Shown here: one piece after another, positions 6,680 through 13,915 of the stretch
Position numbering within the stretch: the stretch's first letter is position 1
How the letters are laid out: each line of letters begins with the position of its first letter
From: an uncultured Lachnospiraceae bacterium
Lineage (GTDB): Bacteria; Bacillota; Clostridia; Lachnospirales; Lachnospiraceae
Assembly: GCA_958402795.1 (NCBI GenBank)
Contig: CATXUX010000056.1
Location: 1-16,775 of the forward strand
DNA: 16,775 nt
Direction: 5' to 3'
The notes under the pieces: generated by a model
Database searches by the model: none
What the model was told of the DNA's origin: nothing
What the model saw: only the letters and a program-made list of their open reading frames with translations
Made by a program: the position numbers and the translations under genes

Positions 6680-9289
6680 TTATTCATTCTCTACGATATC
6701 TCCATGCACGCATACGCTTGCCTCAAGCTGCCCGTTCTGTGCATCGAGCAGAATCGTATCCCTGCTGCCGACATTTCCTTCGAGGATCAGCTTCGCCGCA
6801 AGGGTATCCACATACTTCTGCAGATAACGCTTCAGCGGTCTCGCTCCGTAAGTCGGATCGTATCCGCCTTCGATCACATAATCCTTTGCCGCTGAGGTCA
6901 ACTCGACAGAGATTTCCTTATCTTCCAGACGCTTATTCAAGTCTGCCATCATCAGGTCTACGATCGCGCCAATATCATGTTTCGTCAATGGCTTGAACAT
7001 GATCGTCTCGTCCAGACGGTTCAGGAATTCCGGCCGGAAATGTGTCCGCAGATCCCGCATCACCAGCTCGCGGCTTTCTTCTGAAATCTCGCCGTCCTCG
7101 TTGATACCGCCCAGCAGATACTCTGAACCGATATTGGAGGTCATGATCAGGATCGTATTCTTAAAGTCCACGGTCCGCCCCTGGGAATCCGTGATCCGTC
7201 CGTCATCCAGCACCTGAAGAAGTACGTTAAATACGTCCGGGTGAGCCTTTTCAACCTCATCAAAGAGAACTACGCAGTATGGTTTCCGCCGCACTGCCTC
7301 GGTGAGCTGCCCGCCCTCGTCGTATCCGACATATCCCGGAGGCGCTCCGATCAGACGGGACACGGAATGTTTCTCCATGTACTCACTCATATCAATACGG
7401 ACCATGTTATTCTCATCATCAAACAGACTTGCCGCCAGCGCTTTTGCCAGCTCGGTCTTTCCTACGCCGGTAGGTCCAAGGAACAAGAACGAACCAATCG
7501 GCTTGGAAGGATCCTTCACGCCCGCCTTGGATCGGATGATTGCCTCCGATACCTTCGTCACGGCTTCGTCCTGCCCGATGACACGCTGATGCAGTTCCTC
7601 ATCCAGATGCAGTGTCTTGGTACGCTCGCTTTCATTGAGCTTCGCGACCGGGATCCCGGTCCATCGGGAAACGATCCGGGCAATCTCATCGTCCGATACG
7701 CTCTCGTGTACCAGCCGCAGATCTTTCTGCTTCATCTGCGCTTCTTCCGCCTCAAGCTGTTTCTGAAGCTGCGGCAGCCTGCCGTACTGCAGTTCCGCCG
7801 CCTTATTCAGATCATAAGACCGCTGTGCCTTTTCAATCTCATTATTTACCTGTTCAATCTCCTCACGGATCTTCTGTACACGTTCCACGGAAGTCTTTTC
7901 ATTATCCCACTGTGTCTTCTTGCCTGCAAATTCCTCCCGCAGCTCTGCAAGTTCCTCCTGTAGATGCTCCAGGCGTTCTCTGCTCAGACGATCCTCCTCT
8001 TTCTTCAGTGCAGCCTCTTCAATCTCAAGCTGCATGATCTTCCGGCTCAGTTCATCCATCTCGGCAGGCATGGAATCCAGCTCCGTCTTTACAAGCGCGC
8101 ACGCCTCGTCCACAAGGTCGATTGCTTTATCCGGTAAAAACCGGTCCGAAATATACCGGTTGGAAAGTGTGGCCGCCGCAACCAGTGCGCCGTCGGTGAT
8201 CTTCACACCATGAAATACCTCATAGCGTTCCTTGATCCCACGGAGAATGGAAATCGTATCTTCCACCGTAGGTTCTTCTACCATGACCGGCTGGAATCGT
8301 CTCTCCAAAGCAGCGTCCTTTTCAATGTACTTTCTATATTCATCCAATGTCGTTGCACCGATACAGTGTAATTCACCTCTTGCAAGCATTGGTTTTAACA
8401 TATTGCCCGCATCCATAGAGCCTTCGGTCTTACCGGCTCCCACGATCGTATGCAGCTCGTCGATAAACAGAATGATTCTTCCTTCACTCTTCTTCACTTC
8501 CTCCAGAACTGCTTTCAATCGTTCTTCAAACTCCCCGCGGTACTTTGCTCCGGCAACCAGAGCGCCCATATCCAGTGAGAAGATCGTCTTATCTTTCAAT
8601 CCCTCCGGCACGTCTCCCCGGACGATTCTTTGCGCCAGTCCTTCGGCTACTGCCGTTTTCCCGACGCCGGGTTCCCCGATCAGCACCGGATTGTTCTTCG
8701 TCTTCCGGGAAAGGATCCGGATCACATTCCGGATCTCTGCATCTCGTCCGATAACAGGATCCAGTTTCTGCTCCCTCGCCCGTTCCACAAGATCGGTACC
8801 ATACTTCGCCAGTGCGTCATATGTCTCCTCCGGGTTATCACTTGTCACTTTCTGGTTTCCTCTGACACCAGATAATGCCTGAAGAAAGTTATTTCTATCT
8901 ATATTAAACTCACGGAAAAGCTGCTTCATCTCTTTTGACGCATGCTTCAGCATGGCAAGGAACAGATGCTCTACCGAAACGTATTCATCGCCCATCTGCT
9001 TTGCTTCATCCTCCGCGTGAATCAGTACGTTGTTCAGATCCTGTCCTACATAGACCTGACCGCCCTGCACCTTCGGACGTTTGGAGAGCGCCTCTTCCAC
9101 ACGGTTCACAAATAATGTCCCCTGTATATTCATCTTCTCCAGCAGCTTCAGGATCAGACTGTCATCCTGCGTTACCAGTGCATACAAAAGATGCTCCTGC
9201 GCGATCTCCTGATTTCCATAGTCATATGCGATCTTCTCACAGTCCTGCACAGCCTGCAGTGATTTCTGTGTAAACTTCTGTATATTCAT
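6680..9289 (-). CDS. clpB: ATP-dependent chaperone ClpB (Hsp100 disaggregase)
   Basis: ClpB is a hexameric AAA+ unfoldase that pulls aggregated proteins apart together with DnaK. The 869-residue protein is full length: N-domain (1-145), first AAA+ domain with Walker A GEPGVGKT (205-212) and Walker B ILFIDE (273-278), the coiled-coil middle domain (about 405-525, rich in E, K, Q), second AAA+ domain with Walker A GPTGVGKT (605-612), pore loop GYVGYDEGG (652-660), Walker B VVLFDE (673-678), and a C-terminal small domain. The middle domain marks it as ClpB rather than ClpC, ClpE or ClpA, and no ClpP-binding loop was recognised. The start is fixed by AAAGGAGGG six to seven bases upstream. It has its own promoter with a CIRCE operator and its own terminator, so it is a single-gene heat-shock unit. 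Confidence 0.97.
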   Translation of the reverse strand: MNIQKFTQKSLQAVQDCEKIAYDYGNQEIAQEHLLYALVTQDDSLILKLLEKMNIQGTLFVNRVEEALSKRPKVQGGQVYVGQDLNNVLIHAEDEAKQMGDEYVSVEHLFLAMLKHASKEMKQLFREFNIDRNNFLQALSGVRGNQKVTSDNPEETYDALAKYGTDLVERAREQKLDPVIGRDAEIRNVIRILSRKTKNNPVLIGEPGVGKTAVAEGLAQRIVRGDVPEGLKDKTIFSLDMGALVAGAKYRGEFEERLKAVLEEVKKSEGRIILFIDELHTIVGAGKTEGSMDAGNMLKPMLARGELHCIGATTLDEYRKYIEKDAALERRFQPVMVEEPTVEDTISILRGIKERYEVFHGVKITDGALVAAATLSNRYISDRFLPDKAIDLVDEACALVKTELDSMPAEMDELSRKIMQLEIEEAALKKEEDRLSRERLEHLQEELAELREEFAGKKTQWDNEKTSVERVQKIREEIEQVNNEIEKAQRSYDLNKAAELQYGRLPQLQKQLEAEEAQMKQKDLRLVHESVSDDEIARIVSRWTGIPVAKLNESERTKTLHLDEELHQRVIGQDEAVTKVSEAIIRSKAGVKDPSKPIGSFLFLGPTGVGKTELAKALAASLFDDENNMVRIDMSEYMEKHSVSRLIGAPPGYVGYDEGGQLTEAVRRKPYCVVLFDEVEKAHPDVFNVLLQVLDDGRITDSQGRTVDFKNTILIMTSNIGSEYLLGGINEDGEISEESRELVMRDLRTHFRPEFLNRLDETIMFKPLTKHDIGAIVDLMMADLNKRLEDKEISVELTSAAKDYVIEGGYDPTYGARPLKRYLQKYVDTLAAKLILEGNVGSRDTILLDAQNGQLEASVCVHGDIVENE

Positions 9290-9333
9290 AGCAAACCCTC
9301 CTTTAAAATGCTTTTTGTTCTATCGACACTGTA

Positions 9334-9362
9334 ACAATAACACGGTTTGTTAGCACTGTCAA
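9334..9362 (-). promoter_or_regulatory. clpB promoter
   Basis: On the minus strand a perfect TTGACA (9357-9362) and TATTGT (9334-9339) are separated by 17 bases. The -35 box is inside the CIRCE element, so HrcA binding would block RNA polymerase directly. Confidence 0.8.
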
Positions 9363-9376
9363 GCGGTGAGTGCTAA
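9350..9376. promoter_or_regulatory. CIRCE element (HrcA operator) of clpB
   Basis: TTAGCACTG (9350-9358), a 9-base spacer, and GAGTGCTAA (9368-9376) match the CIRCE consensus TTAGCACTC-N9-GAGTGCTAA with one substitution. The HrcA repressor binds such sites and is released on heat stress. The changed base is the one that completes the TTGACA -35 box on the minus strand. Confidence 0.93.
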
Positions 9377-9431
9377 TTTTTTTATAAAGAATTTGTAAAG
9401 TCGCTACTTTTCACGGAGTAGGGAAATACGG

Positions 9432-9457
9432 AAAAAATTGGTGCAAGCTTGCTTGCA
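9432..9457 (-). terminator. possible terminator of the Rrf2 gene
   Basis: On the minus strand a 6-bp stem TGCAAG / CTTGCA with a 4-base loop is followed four bases later by six T. It starts 17 bases after the Rrf2 stop. The stem is short, so confidence is moderate. The rest of 9377-9431 holds nothing I recognise. Confidence 0.5.
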
Positions 9458-9474
9458 AAACAACATTTGCGTTT

Positions 9475-9903
9475 TCAACGATCTAATATATCGTCCAGAT
9501 CATCAATTAAATCCTGCAGGGTAACAGAATCCATCTCTTTCCTCATTGCCTCCTGTATGGAAAAAAGCCTGCGGTCCAGGACAGCATGAACATTTTTTCC
9601 GACAGGACATTCCGGATTCGGATTTTCATGAAAGTGGAATAGCGCCTCCTCTTTCTCCACAGCGTCAAAAATATCCAGCAGGGTCATTTCTTTTGGTTCT
9701 TTCGCAAGGGAGGCGCCGCCCTCTCCTGCCTTTACTGTAACAAGTCCGGCAGTTTTCAACTGTCCCAATGTATTCCGTATAATAACAGGATTTACATTTA
9801 CACTTCCGGCAAGGAACGTAGACGTCGTCTTTTCTTTGCCTTCAAATTCCACGATTGCCAGTAAGATGTGTACTGCGATCGGAAGTCTCGAAGAAAATTG
9901 CAT
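9475..9903 (-). CDS. Rrf2 family transcriptional regulator (YwnA-like)
   Basis: A 142-residue winged-helix dimeric DNA-binding protein of the Rrf2 family. The start MQFSSRLPIAVHILLAI is typical. The helix-turn-helix covers about residues 26-50 (TSTFLAGSVNVNPVIIRNTLGQLK), the wing GEGGASLAK is at 60-68, and a long dimerisation helix sits near the C-terminus. Iron-sulfur Rrf2 proteins such as IscR or NsrR carry three clustered cysteines. Here there is a single Cys99 (NPECPVGK), so an iron-sulfur cluster is unlikely and a thiol or ligand switch is more plausible. The frame is open to 9960, but the ATG at 9903 has AGGAGAGGTGA upstream and gives the family start, while 9960 falls inside the operator. 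It is divergent from a YwnB-like gene, as in the Bacillus ywnA-ywnB pair, and probably represses both itself and that gene. Confidence 0.9.
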   Translation of the reverse strand: MQFSSRLPIAVHILLAIVEFEGKEKTTSTFLAGSVNVNPVIIRNTLGQLKTAGLVTVKAGEGGASLAKEPKEMTLLDIFDAVEKEEALFHFHENPNPECPVGKNVHAVLDRRLFSIQEAMRKEMDSVTLQDLIDDLDDILDR

Positions 9904-9931
9904 ATTAGTCACCTCTCCTTTCATTTTTTTA

Positions 9932-9960
9932 ATTATAATAAAGGCACGATGTAATGTCAA
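9932..9960 (-). promoter_or_regulatory. promoter of the Rrf2 gene
   Basis: On the minus strand a perfect TTGACA (9955-9960) and a perfect TATAAT (9932-9937) have a 17-base spacer. The -35 box lies inside operator O1 (9948-9970), which implies autorepression. Confidence 0.85.
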
Positions 9961-9970
9961 CGATTACATC
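9948..9970. promoter_or_regulatory. Rrf2 operator O1
   Basis: Perfect 8-bp inverted repeat GATGTAAT / ATTACATC with a 7-base centre, equal to GATGTAA-N9-TTACATC. It covers the -35 box of the Rrf2 gene. It shares the TGTAA-N9-TTACA core with O2 and O3. Confidence 0.75.
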
Positions 9971-9993
9971 TCCGGAAAACTTTTTAATTTTTT

Positions 9994-10016
9994 GTTGTAA
10001 GTCTTGACATTACAAC
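9994..10016. promoter_or_regulatory. Rrf2 operator O2
   Basis: Inverted repeat GTTGTAA (9994-10000) / TTACAAC (10010-10016) with a 9-base spacer whose last six bases are the TTGACA -35 box of the YwnB-like gene. Binding would block that promoter. Confidence 0.75.
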
Positions 10017-10032
10017 TCGACCGTGTTATACT
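10004..10032 (+). promoter_or_regulatory. promoter of the YwnB-like gene and possibly the macrodomain-sirtuin genes
   Basis: Perfect TTGACA (10004-10009) and TATACT (10027-10032) with a 17-base spacer. It is flanked by operators O2 and O3. No other convincing promoter was seen before the macrodomain gene at 10751, nor a terminator between the genes. Confidence 0.85.
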
Positions 10033-10034
10033 CA

Positions 10035-10059
10035 CGTTGTAATCAATAAAGTTACAACG
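10035..10059. promoter_or_regulatory. Rrf2 operator O3
   Basis: Inverted repeat CGTTGTAA (10035-10042) / TTACAACG (10052-10059) with a 9-base spacer, placed just downstream of the -10 box at the expected transcription start. Its centre is 42 bases from that of O2, about four helical turns, which would let two dimers sit on the same face of the DNA. Confidence 0.75.
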
Positions 10060-10081
10060 ATTTTGAAGGAGGTATTTAAAA

Positions 10082-10711
10082 ATGAAAATTGCAGTTATTT
10101 GTGCAAATGGAAAAGTTGGAAAGCTGGTCGTAAAAGAGGCGGTCGACAGAGGACTGGACGTAACCGCTATTGCAAGAGGTGAAAACCAGACCGTCGCAAA
10201 GCAATATATTCGTAAGGATCTGTTTGATCTGACCGCGGAGGACGTAGCGGCATATGATGTAGTTGTAGATGCCTTTGGTGCATGGGCCGAAGAAATGCTT
10301 CCACTGCACAGTAAATCTCTGAAACACCTTTGTGACATTCTCTCCGGTACAGAGAAGCGGCTTGTGGTAGTTGGGGGCGCGGGAAGCCTGTATGTAAATA
10401 AGGAACATACAGCAGTTGTATCTGACGGTCCGGATTTCCCGGCTGCGTTCCTGCCGCTGGCAAAAGCACAGGGTAAGGCGCTGACAGAATTACGGGAACG
10501 TAACGATGTTGCATGGACATTTATCAGTCCTGCCGGTGACTTCCAGGCTGAAGGCGAACGCACCGGGTCGTACATCCTGGCCGGTGAGGAACTGACGCTG
10601 AATGACCGGGGAGAAAGCATCATCAGTTATGCAGATTATGCCATCGCGATGGTTGATGAGATTGTGAGCGGCAATCATATCCGAGAGCGTATCAGCGTGG
10701 TAAGGAAGTAA
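10082..10711 (+). CDS. NAD(P)-binding oxidoreductase (YwnB-like, atypical SDR)
   Basis: A 209-residue Rossmann-fold protein related to YwnB, biliverdin reductase B and NAD(P)H-binding atypical SDR proteins. The N-terminal strand and dinucleotide loop are MKIAVICANGKVGKLVVKEA. The first glycine of the usual GxxGxxG is replaced by Cys7 (C-A-N-G-K-V-G). VVDAFGAW near 58-65 and RLVVVGGAGSLY near 98-109 are the second and third strand motifs, and TFISPAGDF near 142-150 is also family-like. Substrate is unknown; such proteins reduce flavins or quinones or act as NAD(P)H sensors. GAAGGAGG lies just upstream of the start. Expression is very likely under the divergent Rrf2 repressor, given operators O2 and O3. 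The macrodomain gene begins 39 bases downstream on the same strand. Confidence 0.85.
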   Translation: MKIAVICANGKVGKLVVKEAVDRGLDVTAIARGENQTVAKQYIRKDLFDLTAEDVAAYDVVVDAFGAWAEEMLPLHSKSLKHLCDILSGTEKRLVVVGGAGSLYVNKEHTAVVSDGPDFPAAFLPLAKAQGKALTELRERNDVAWTFISPAGDFQAEGERTGSYILAGEELTLNDRGESIISYADYAIAMVDEIVSGNHIRERISVVRK

Positions 10712-10750
10712 TCCACGGCAAAGTATTCCATTATACCAGGAGGGACAGAA

Positions 10751-11530
10751 ATGACGCATAAAGAAAAGCGGGAATTTTTAATTAAAGAATTGCTTGCGGA
10801 GCTGCCGCAGTACAGGGAAATGCAGATACCAACGGATGAGAATGAGCAAAAAAGGCTTCTCAGAAGTCTGATGAATATTCGCGCTCCTCGTCCGATAAGC
10901 GACAGCTTTCTTGCGCTTCAAGACGAATATTTAAGTGAGGAAGTGGCGGAAAAAGGAATAACGGATAGTGCCCTGCTGCCGGTTTCTCCTTTGGATAACC
11001 GTCTGGTATTATGGCGTGGCGATATTACCACACTAAAAATTGATGCAATCGTAAATGCTGCGAATAGTGCTTTAAGGGGCTGCTTCGTACCTTGCCATTC
11101 CTGCGTGGATAATATCATTCACAGCGGCAGCGGCATACAACTTCGCTTAGCCTGCGATAAGATTATGAACGAGCAGGGATATGACGAGCCGACCGGCAGG
11201 GCAAAAATAACCCCTGCCTATAATCTCCCCTGCCGCTATGTGCTTCATACCGTCGGACCGATTGTGTCAGGTCTGCTTACGCAAACACATATAAGTCAGC
11301 TTGCGGACTGTTATCGTTCATGCTTACAGCTTGCCGCCGATAAAGGACTGAAAAGCATTGCTTTTTGCTGCATCTCCACAGGAGAATTTCATTTTCCACA
11401 AAAAAAGGCGGCGAAAATTGCCATACAGACTGTTACAGAGTTTTTGCAGACTGACACACAGATAGAGAGGGTGGTATTTAATGTTTTCAAGCAGGAAGAT
11501 TATGACATCTACAAAAGAATACTTGGATAA
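10751..11530 (+). CDS. macrodomain protein-ADP-ribose hydrolase (SirTM-linked type)
   Basis: A 259-residue protein. Its N-terminal helical extension (1-75, including the RSLMNIRAPRP segment) and macrodomain (about 80-259) match the sirtuin-linked macrodomains that remove ADP-ribose from proteins. Motifs seen are WRGDITTLKIDAIVNAAN (88-105), HSCVDNIIHSGSG (116-128), the substrate loop with PTGRAKIT, HTVGPIV, and the phosphate loop STGEFHFP (209-216). Cys111, His116 and Cys118 lie where a zinc-binding subgroup carries its ligands, so a metal-dependent enzyme is possible. The AGGAGGG site before the ATG is strong. The next gene starts inside its end, so the two are translated together. Codon use is more AT-rich than in the left part of the window, hinting at a different origin for this gene pair. 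Confidence 0.92.
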   Translation: MTHKEKREFLIKELLAELPQYREMQIPTDENEQKRLLRSLMNIRAPRPISDSFLALQDEYLSEEVAEKGITDSALLPVSPLDNRLVLWRGDITTLKIDAIVNAANSALRGCFVPCHSCVDNIIHSGSGIQLRLACDKIMNEQGYDEPTGRAKITPAYNLPCRYVLHTVGPIVSGLLTQTHISQLADCYRSCLQLAADKGLKSIAFCCISTGEFHFPQKKAAKIAIQTVTEFLQTDTQIERVVFNVFKQEDYDIYKRILG

Positions 11531-12353
11531 TATCAACCGAGTAAAGGATCTTTTGCAAAATGCAAAAGCGGTAATTATCGGAGCCGGCGCAGGATTATCC
11601 ACCTCGGCAGGCTTCACATACACGGGCAGACGCTTTGAGGAGAATTTTTCGGATTTCATTGAAAAATACGGTTTCCGTGATATGTACTCCGGCGGCTTCT
11701 ATCCTTTTGAAAGCCTTGAAGAACATTGGACATACTGGTCAAGATATGTCTTTATCAATCGTTATTCAGACATAGATAACGGAACATACGAAAAGCTGTT
11801 TGAACTCGTAAAAGGCAAAGATTACTTTGTGCTTACCACTAATGTTGACCACCAATTCCAGAAAGCAGGCTTTGATAAGCATAGATTGTTTTATACACAA
11901 GGCGATTATGGCTTGTTTCAATGCAGTGAGCCTTGTCATAACGCCACCTATGATAATGAAACGATTATCCGTGATATGGTAAAGCAGCAGGCAGATATGA
12001 AAATACCCACCGAGCTAATTCCACATTGTCCCGTCTGCGGAAAACCAATGGCGATGAATTTAAGAGCTGATAATACCTTTGTTCAGGATGACGGCTGGTA
12101 TCGTGCAAGTGAAAGATATTCTGATTTTCTCCGCAGACATAAAGGACTTAAAGTGCTGTTTTTGGAGCTTGGCGTCGGCATGAACACTCCGGGCATTATT
12201 AAATATCCATTTTGGCGAATGACCTATGATAATCCAGATGCTTGCTATGTCAGCATAAATTACGGAGAAGCATTTGCCCCTTCGGAGATAAAGAAAAAAT
12301 CCGTTTGTATCCAGAGTGATATAAGAGATGTATTATCTTCTTTATCTTCATAA
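11502..12353 (+). CDS. class M sirtuin (SirTM), protein ADP-ribosyltransferase
   Basis: SirTM sirtuins use NAD+ to mono-ADP-ribosylate a protein, rather than mainly deacylating it. The 283-residue protein has the NAD loop GAGAGLSTSAGF (27-38), FxDFIEKYGFRDMYSGGFYPF, typical of this class, TTNVDHQF (112-119, Asn114), and TQGDYG, where Gln133 stands in place of the catalytic His of deacylase sirtuins. Zinc ligands are Cys141, Cys145, Cys176 and Cys179. LELGVGMNTPGIIKYPFW and YGEAFAPSEI form the C-terminal Rossmann part. I chose ATG 11502 (AGGAAG four bases upstream). ATG 11481, adding seven residues with GGTGG upstream, is a real alternative. It overlaps the macrodomain gene. The lipoate-carrier GcvH-L and ligase LplA2 genes found in the studied SirTM operons are absent here. 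Confidence 0.92.
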   Translation: MTSTKEYLDNINRVKDLLQNAKAVIIGAGAGLSTSAGFTYTGRRFEENFSDFIEKYGFRDMYSGGFYPFESLEEHWTYWSRYVFINRYSDIDNGTYEKLFELVKGKDYFVLTTNVDHQFQKAGFDKHRLFYTQGDYGLFQCSEPCHNATYDNETIIRDMVKQQADMKIPTELIPHCPVCGKPMAMNLRADNTFVQDDGWYRASERYSDFLRRHKGLKVLFLELGVGMNTPGIIKYPFWRMTYDNPDACYVSINYGEAFAPSEIKKKSVCIQSDIRDVLSSLSS

Positions 12354-12417
12354 TCGCACCTTTGAAAGAAAAAACTGTTTTACGGAAGATTGCACTGCCT
12401 GCCAGTATGTTTGCTGC

Positions 12418-12446
12418 TTGTTTTTATTCGTTTAACCGTATATAAT
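12418..12446 (+). promoter_or_regulatory. probable promoter of the LysR gene
   Basis: A perfect TATAAT (12441-12446) lies 17 bases after a weak TTGTTT (12418-12423), 30 bases before the LysR start. A weak -35 suits an activator-controlled or autoregulated promoter. No clear terminator was found between the sirtuin gene and this point. Confidence 0.5.
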
Positions 12447-12475
12447 AAAAACAAGATGGGAGGCGGCAAAGAAGA

Positions 12476-13372
12476 ATGATAAAACAGATAAAATATTTTC
12501 AGGCAGTTGTCCGCCGCAATAGTTTCACGGAGGCGGCAGAGGAATGTTTTATCTCGCAGTCTGCTATTTCACAACAGGTTCAGGCATTGGAGCAGGAATT
12601 GGGTGTAAAGCTCTTAAATCGGCAGAACCGGAAATTTTCTTTAACACCTGCCGGTGAACATTTCTATCGGAAAAGTCTTGTGTTAATTGCTGATTTTGAA
12701 AGAATGTGCCATGAGACTGTCCGTATTGCGAATAAGGATCGGGCAGAACTTCGGATCGGCTACCTGAAATGCTATGGCGGGCAGGAATTTCGTCTGGCCG
12801 TGGCAGAATTTTCAGAAAAGTACCCGGATGTTTCTGTGCAGATTATTAATGGGAATCACGAGGATTTGTATGCTGCTTTGCGGGACGGCAATGTCGATCT
12901 GATCCTCAGCGACCAGCGAAGAGCTTTTTCAGATGAATATGTCAATCATATTTTGACGACAAGTGAGTGCTATATAGAGATTGCTGCACGAAACCCGATT
13001 GCGGCTCTGGAATATGTGGAAACAGAAGACTTGAAAAATATTCCCTGCATTTTGGTGGCTTCTCCCGAACAGCAGGAAACGGAGCGGATTTATTATAGTG
13101 AGGTTGTGGGAATACAGGGAGATTTCCTGTTCGCAGAAAATTTAGAGGAGGCCAGACTTCTTGTTATTGGCGGGAAAGGCTTTATGCCGATTGAAGGAGG
13201 GGAACGTGAGCCGGGGACAGCGGCGTCATTTGGCCGGGTACTTTTGACGCGCAGAGGGAATCCAATCAAGCGAACATATTGTGCGTTTTGGAAAGCAGAC
13301 AATTCCGGCTATTATATCGAAGATTTTGCGGATATGCTGAAATCAAAATTTTTGACGGATAGCAAGGTATAA
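12476..13372 (+). CDS. LysR family transcriptional regulator
   Basis: A 298-residue LysR-type regulator. The N-terminal winged helix-turn-helix is clear: SFTEAAEECFISQSAISQQV (17-36) with the following QALEQELGVKLLNRQNRKFSLTPAGEHFY. The rest is the two-lobed periplasmic-binding-like effector domain, starting with LRIGYLKCYGG. The final part is slightly compact but the length is normal. GGGAGG lies 12 bases before the ATG, which is a little far. It is followed by a strong terminator, so it is a single gene. It reads towards a decayed flavodoxin-like gene and an SDR, which in an intact relative would be its likely targets; that relation is an inference. The inducer cannot be predicted. Confidence 0.92.
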   Translation: MIKQIKYFQAVVRRNSFTEAAEECFISQSAISQQVQALEQELGVKLLNRQNRKFSLTPAGEHFYRKSLVLIADFERMCHETVRIANKDRAELRIGYLKCYGGQEFRLAVAEFSEKYPDVSVQIINGNHEDLYAALRDGNVDLILSDQRRAFSDEYVNHILTTSECYIEIAARNPIAALEYVETEDLKNIPCILVASPEQQETERIYYSEVVGIQGDFLFAENLEEARLLVIGGKGFMPIEGGEREPGTAASFGRVLLTRRGNPIKRTYCAFWKADNSGYYIEDFADMLKSKFLTDSKV

Positions 13373-13387
13373 AATTAATAAGTAAGG

Positions 13388-13426
13388 AAAAGACCGTATC
13401 GGAACCGGACAGATACGGTCTTTTTT
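13388..13426 (+). terminator. rho-independent terminator of the LysR gene
   Basis: A perfect 11-bp stem AAGACCGTATC (13390-13400) / GATACGGTCTT (13412-13422) with an 11-base loop runs into a T-tract ending at 13426, 15 bases after the LysR stop. Confidence 0.92.
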
Positions 13427-13474
13427 AATGCTTTTCGCATAAGTTTTTCTTATGAAATTGTCCGCGAATCCGAA

Positions 13475-13852
13475 TTGCTCTTAGAAATGCAAATACCTAA
13501 AATAAAGACAGAAAGAAAAACAAAGGAGCTAATCCTTGCCGATGTCATTGTGCTGGCAACGCCGGTGTACTTCTATTCTATGGACGCGCAGATGAAGATT
13601 ATGATCGACCGCTGTCTGCCCCGGTATCAGGAAATCAAGGATAAGGATTTCTACTATATCATCACGGCGGCCGATCCGCAGCACTCTGCGGCGGATGAAA
13701 CAATTGCAGGACTGCGTGGGTACCTGCGGTGCCTGCCGGGGGCGAAAGAAAAAGGGATCATCTATGGAACAGGTACATGGGATAAAGGGGATGTATTCCG
13801 ACATCCGTCTTTGGAAAAAGCCTATGAAATGGGAAAAACGATTGGAGAATGA
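13475..13852 (+). pseudogene. N-terminally truncated flavodoxin-like / NADPH-dependent FMN reductase gene
   Basis: The open frame encodes the C-terminal two thirds of a flavodoxin-fold reductase: ADVIVLATPVYFYSMDAQMK, IMIDRCLPRY, FYYIITAADP, and the C-terminal YGTGTWDKGDVFRHP..EKAYEMGK. Full-length relatives have about 180-200 residues and begin with a phosphate-binding loop of the type GSPRKxxNT and often a CxxC motif. Here none of this is present. The frame starts with TTG (first ATG at 13487), has no ribosome binding site, and the first 20 codons are A-rich and unlike the family. The preceding 48 bases carry only a terminator tail and an in-frame stop. I read it as a deletion remnant. It is followed 63 bases later by an intact SDR gene, with which it probably once formed an operon. 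Confidence 0.75.
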
Positions 13853-13915
13853 GCTGGCGACTTCTACGGATTTTTTCGCTGGTGAATAATTACAACGGAG
13901 AAGGAGGATTTTTTA

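Noticed and set aside
7241..8882. Long plus-strand open frames opposite clpB (for example 7241-7963 and 8232-8882)
   Set aside because: They lie fully antisense to a complete, conserved clpB, have no ribosome binding sites and give low-complexity Ser/Arg/Pro-rich proteins. They are by-products of clpB codon bias.
9964..10623. Minus-strand open frame of 219 codons opposite the YwnB-like gene
   Set aside because: It covers the operators and the whole opposite gene, has Ser/Thr-rich composition without domain motifs, and has no ribosome binding site.
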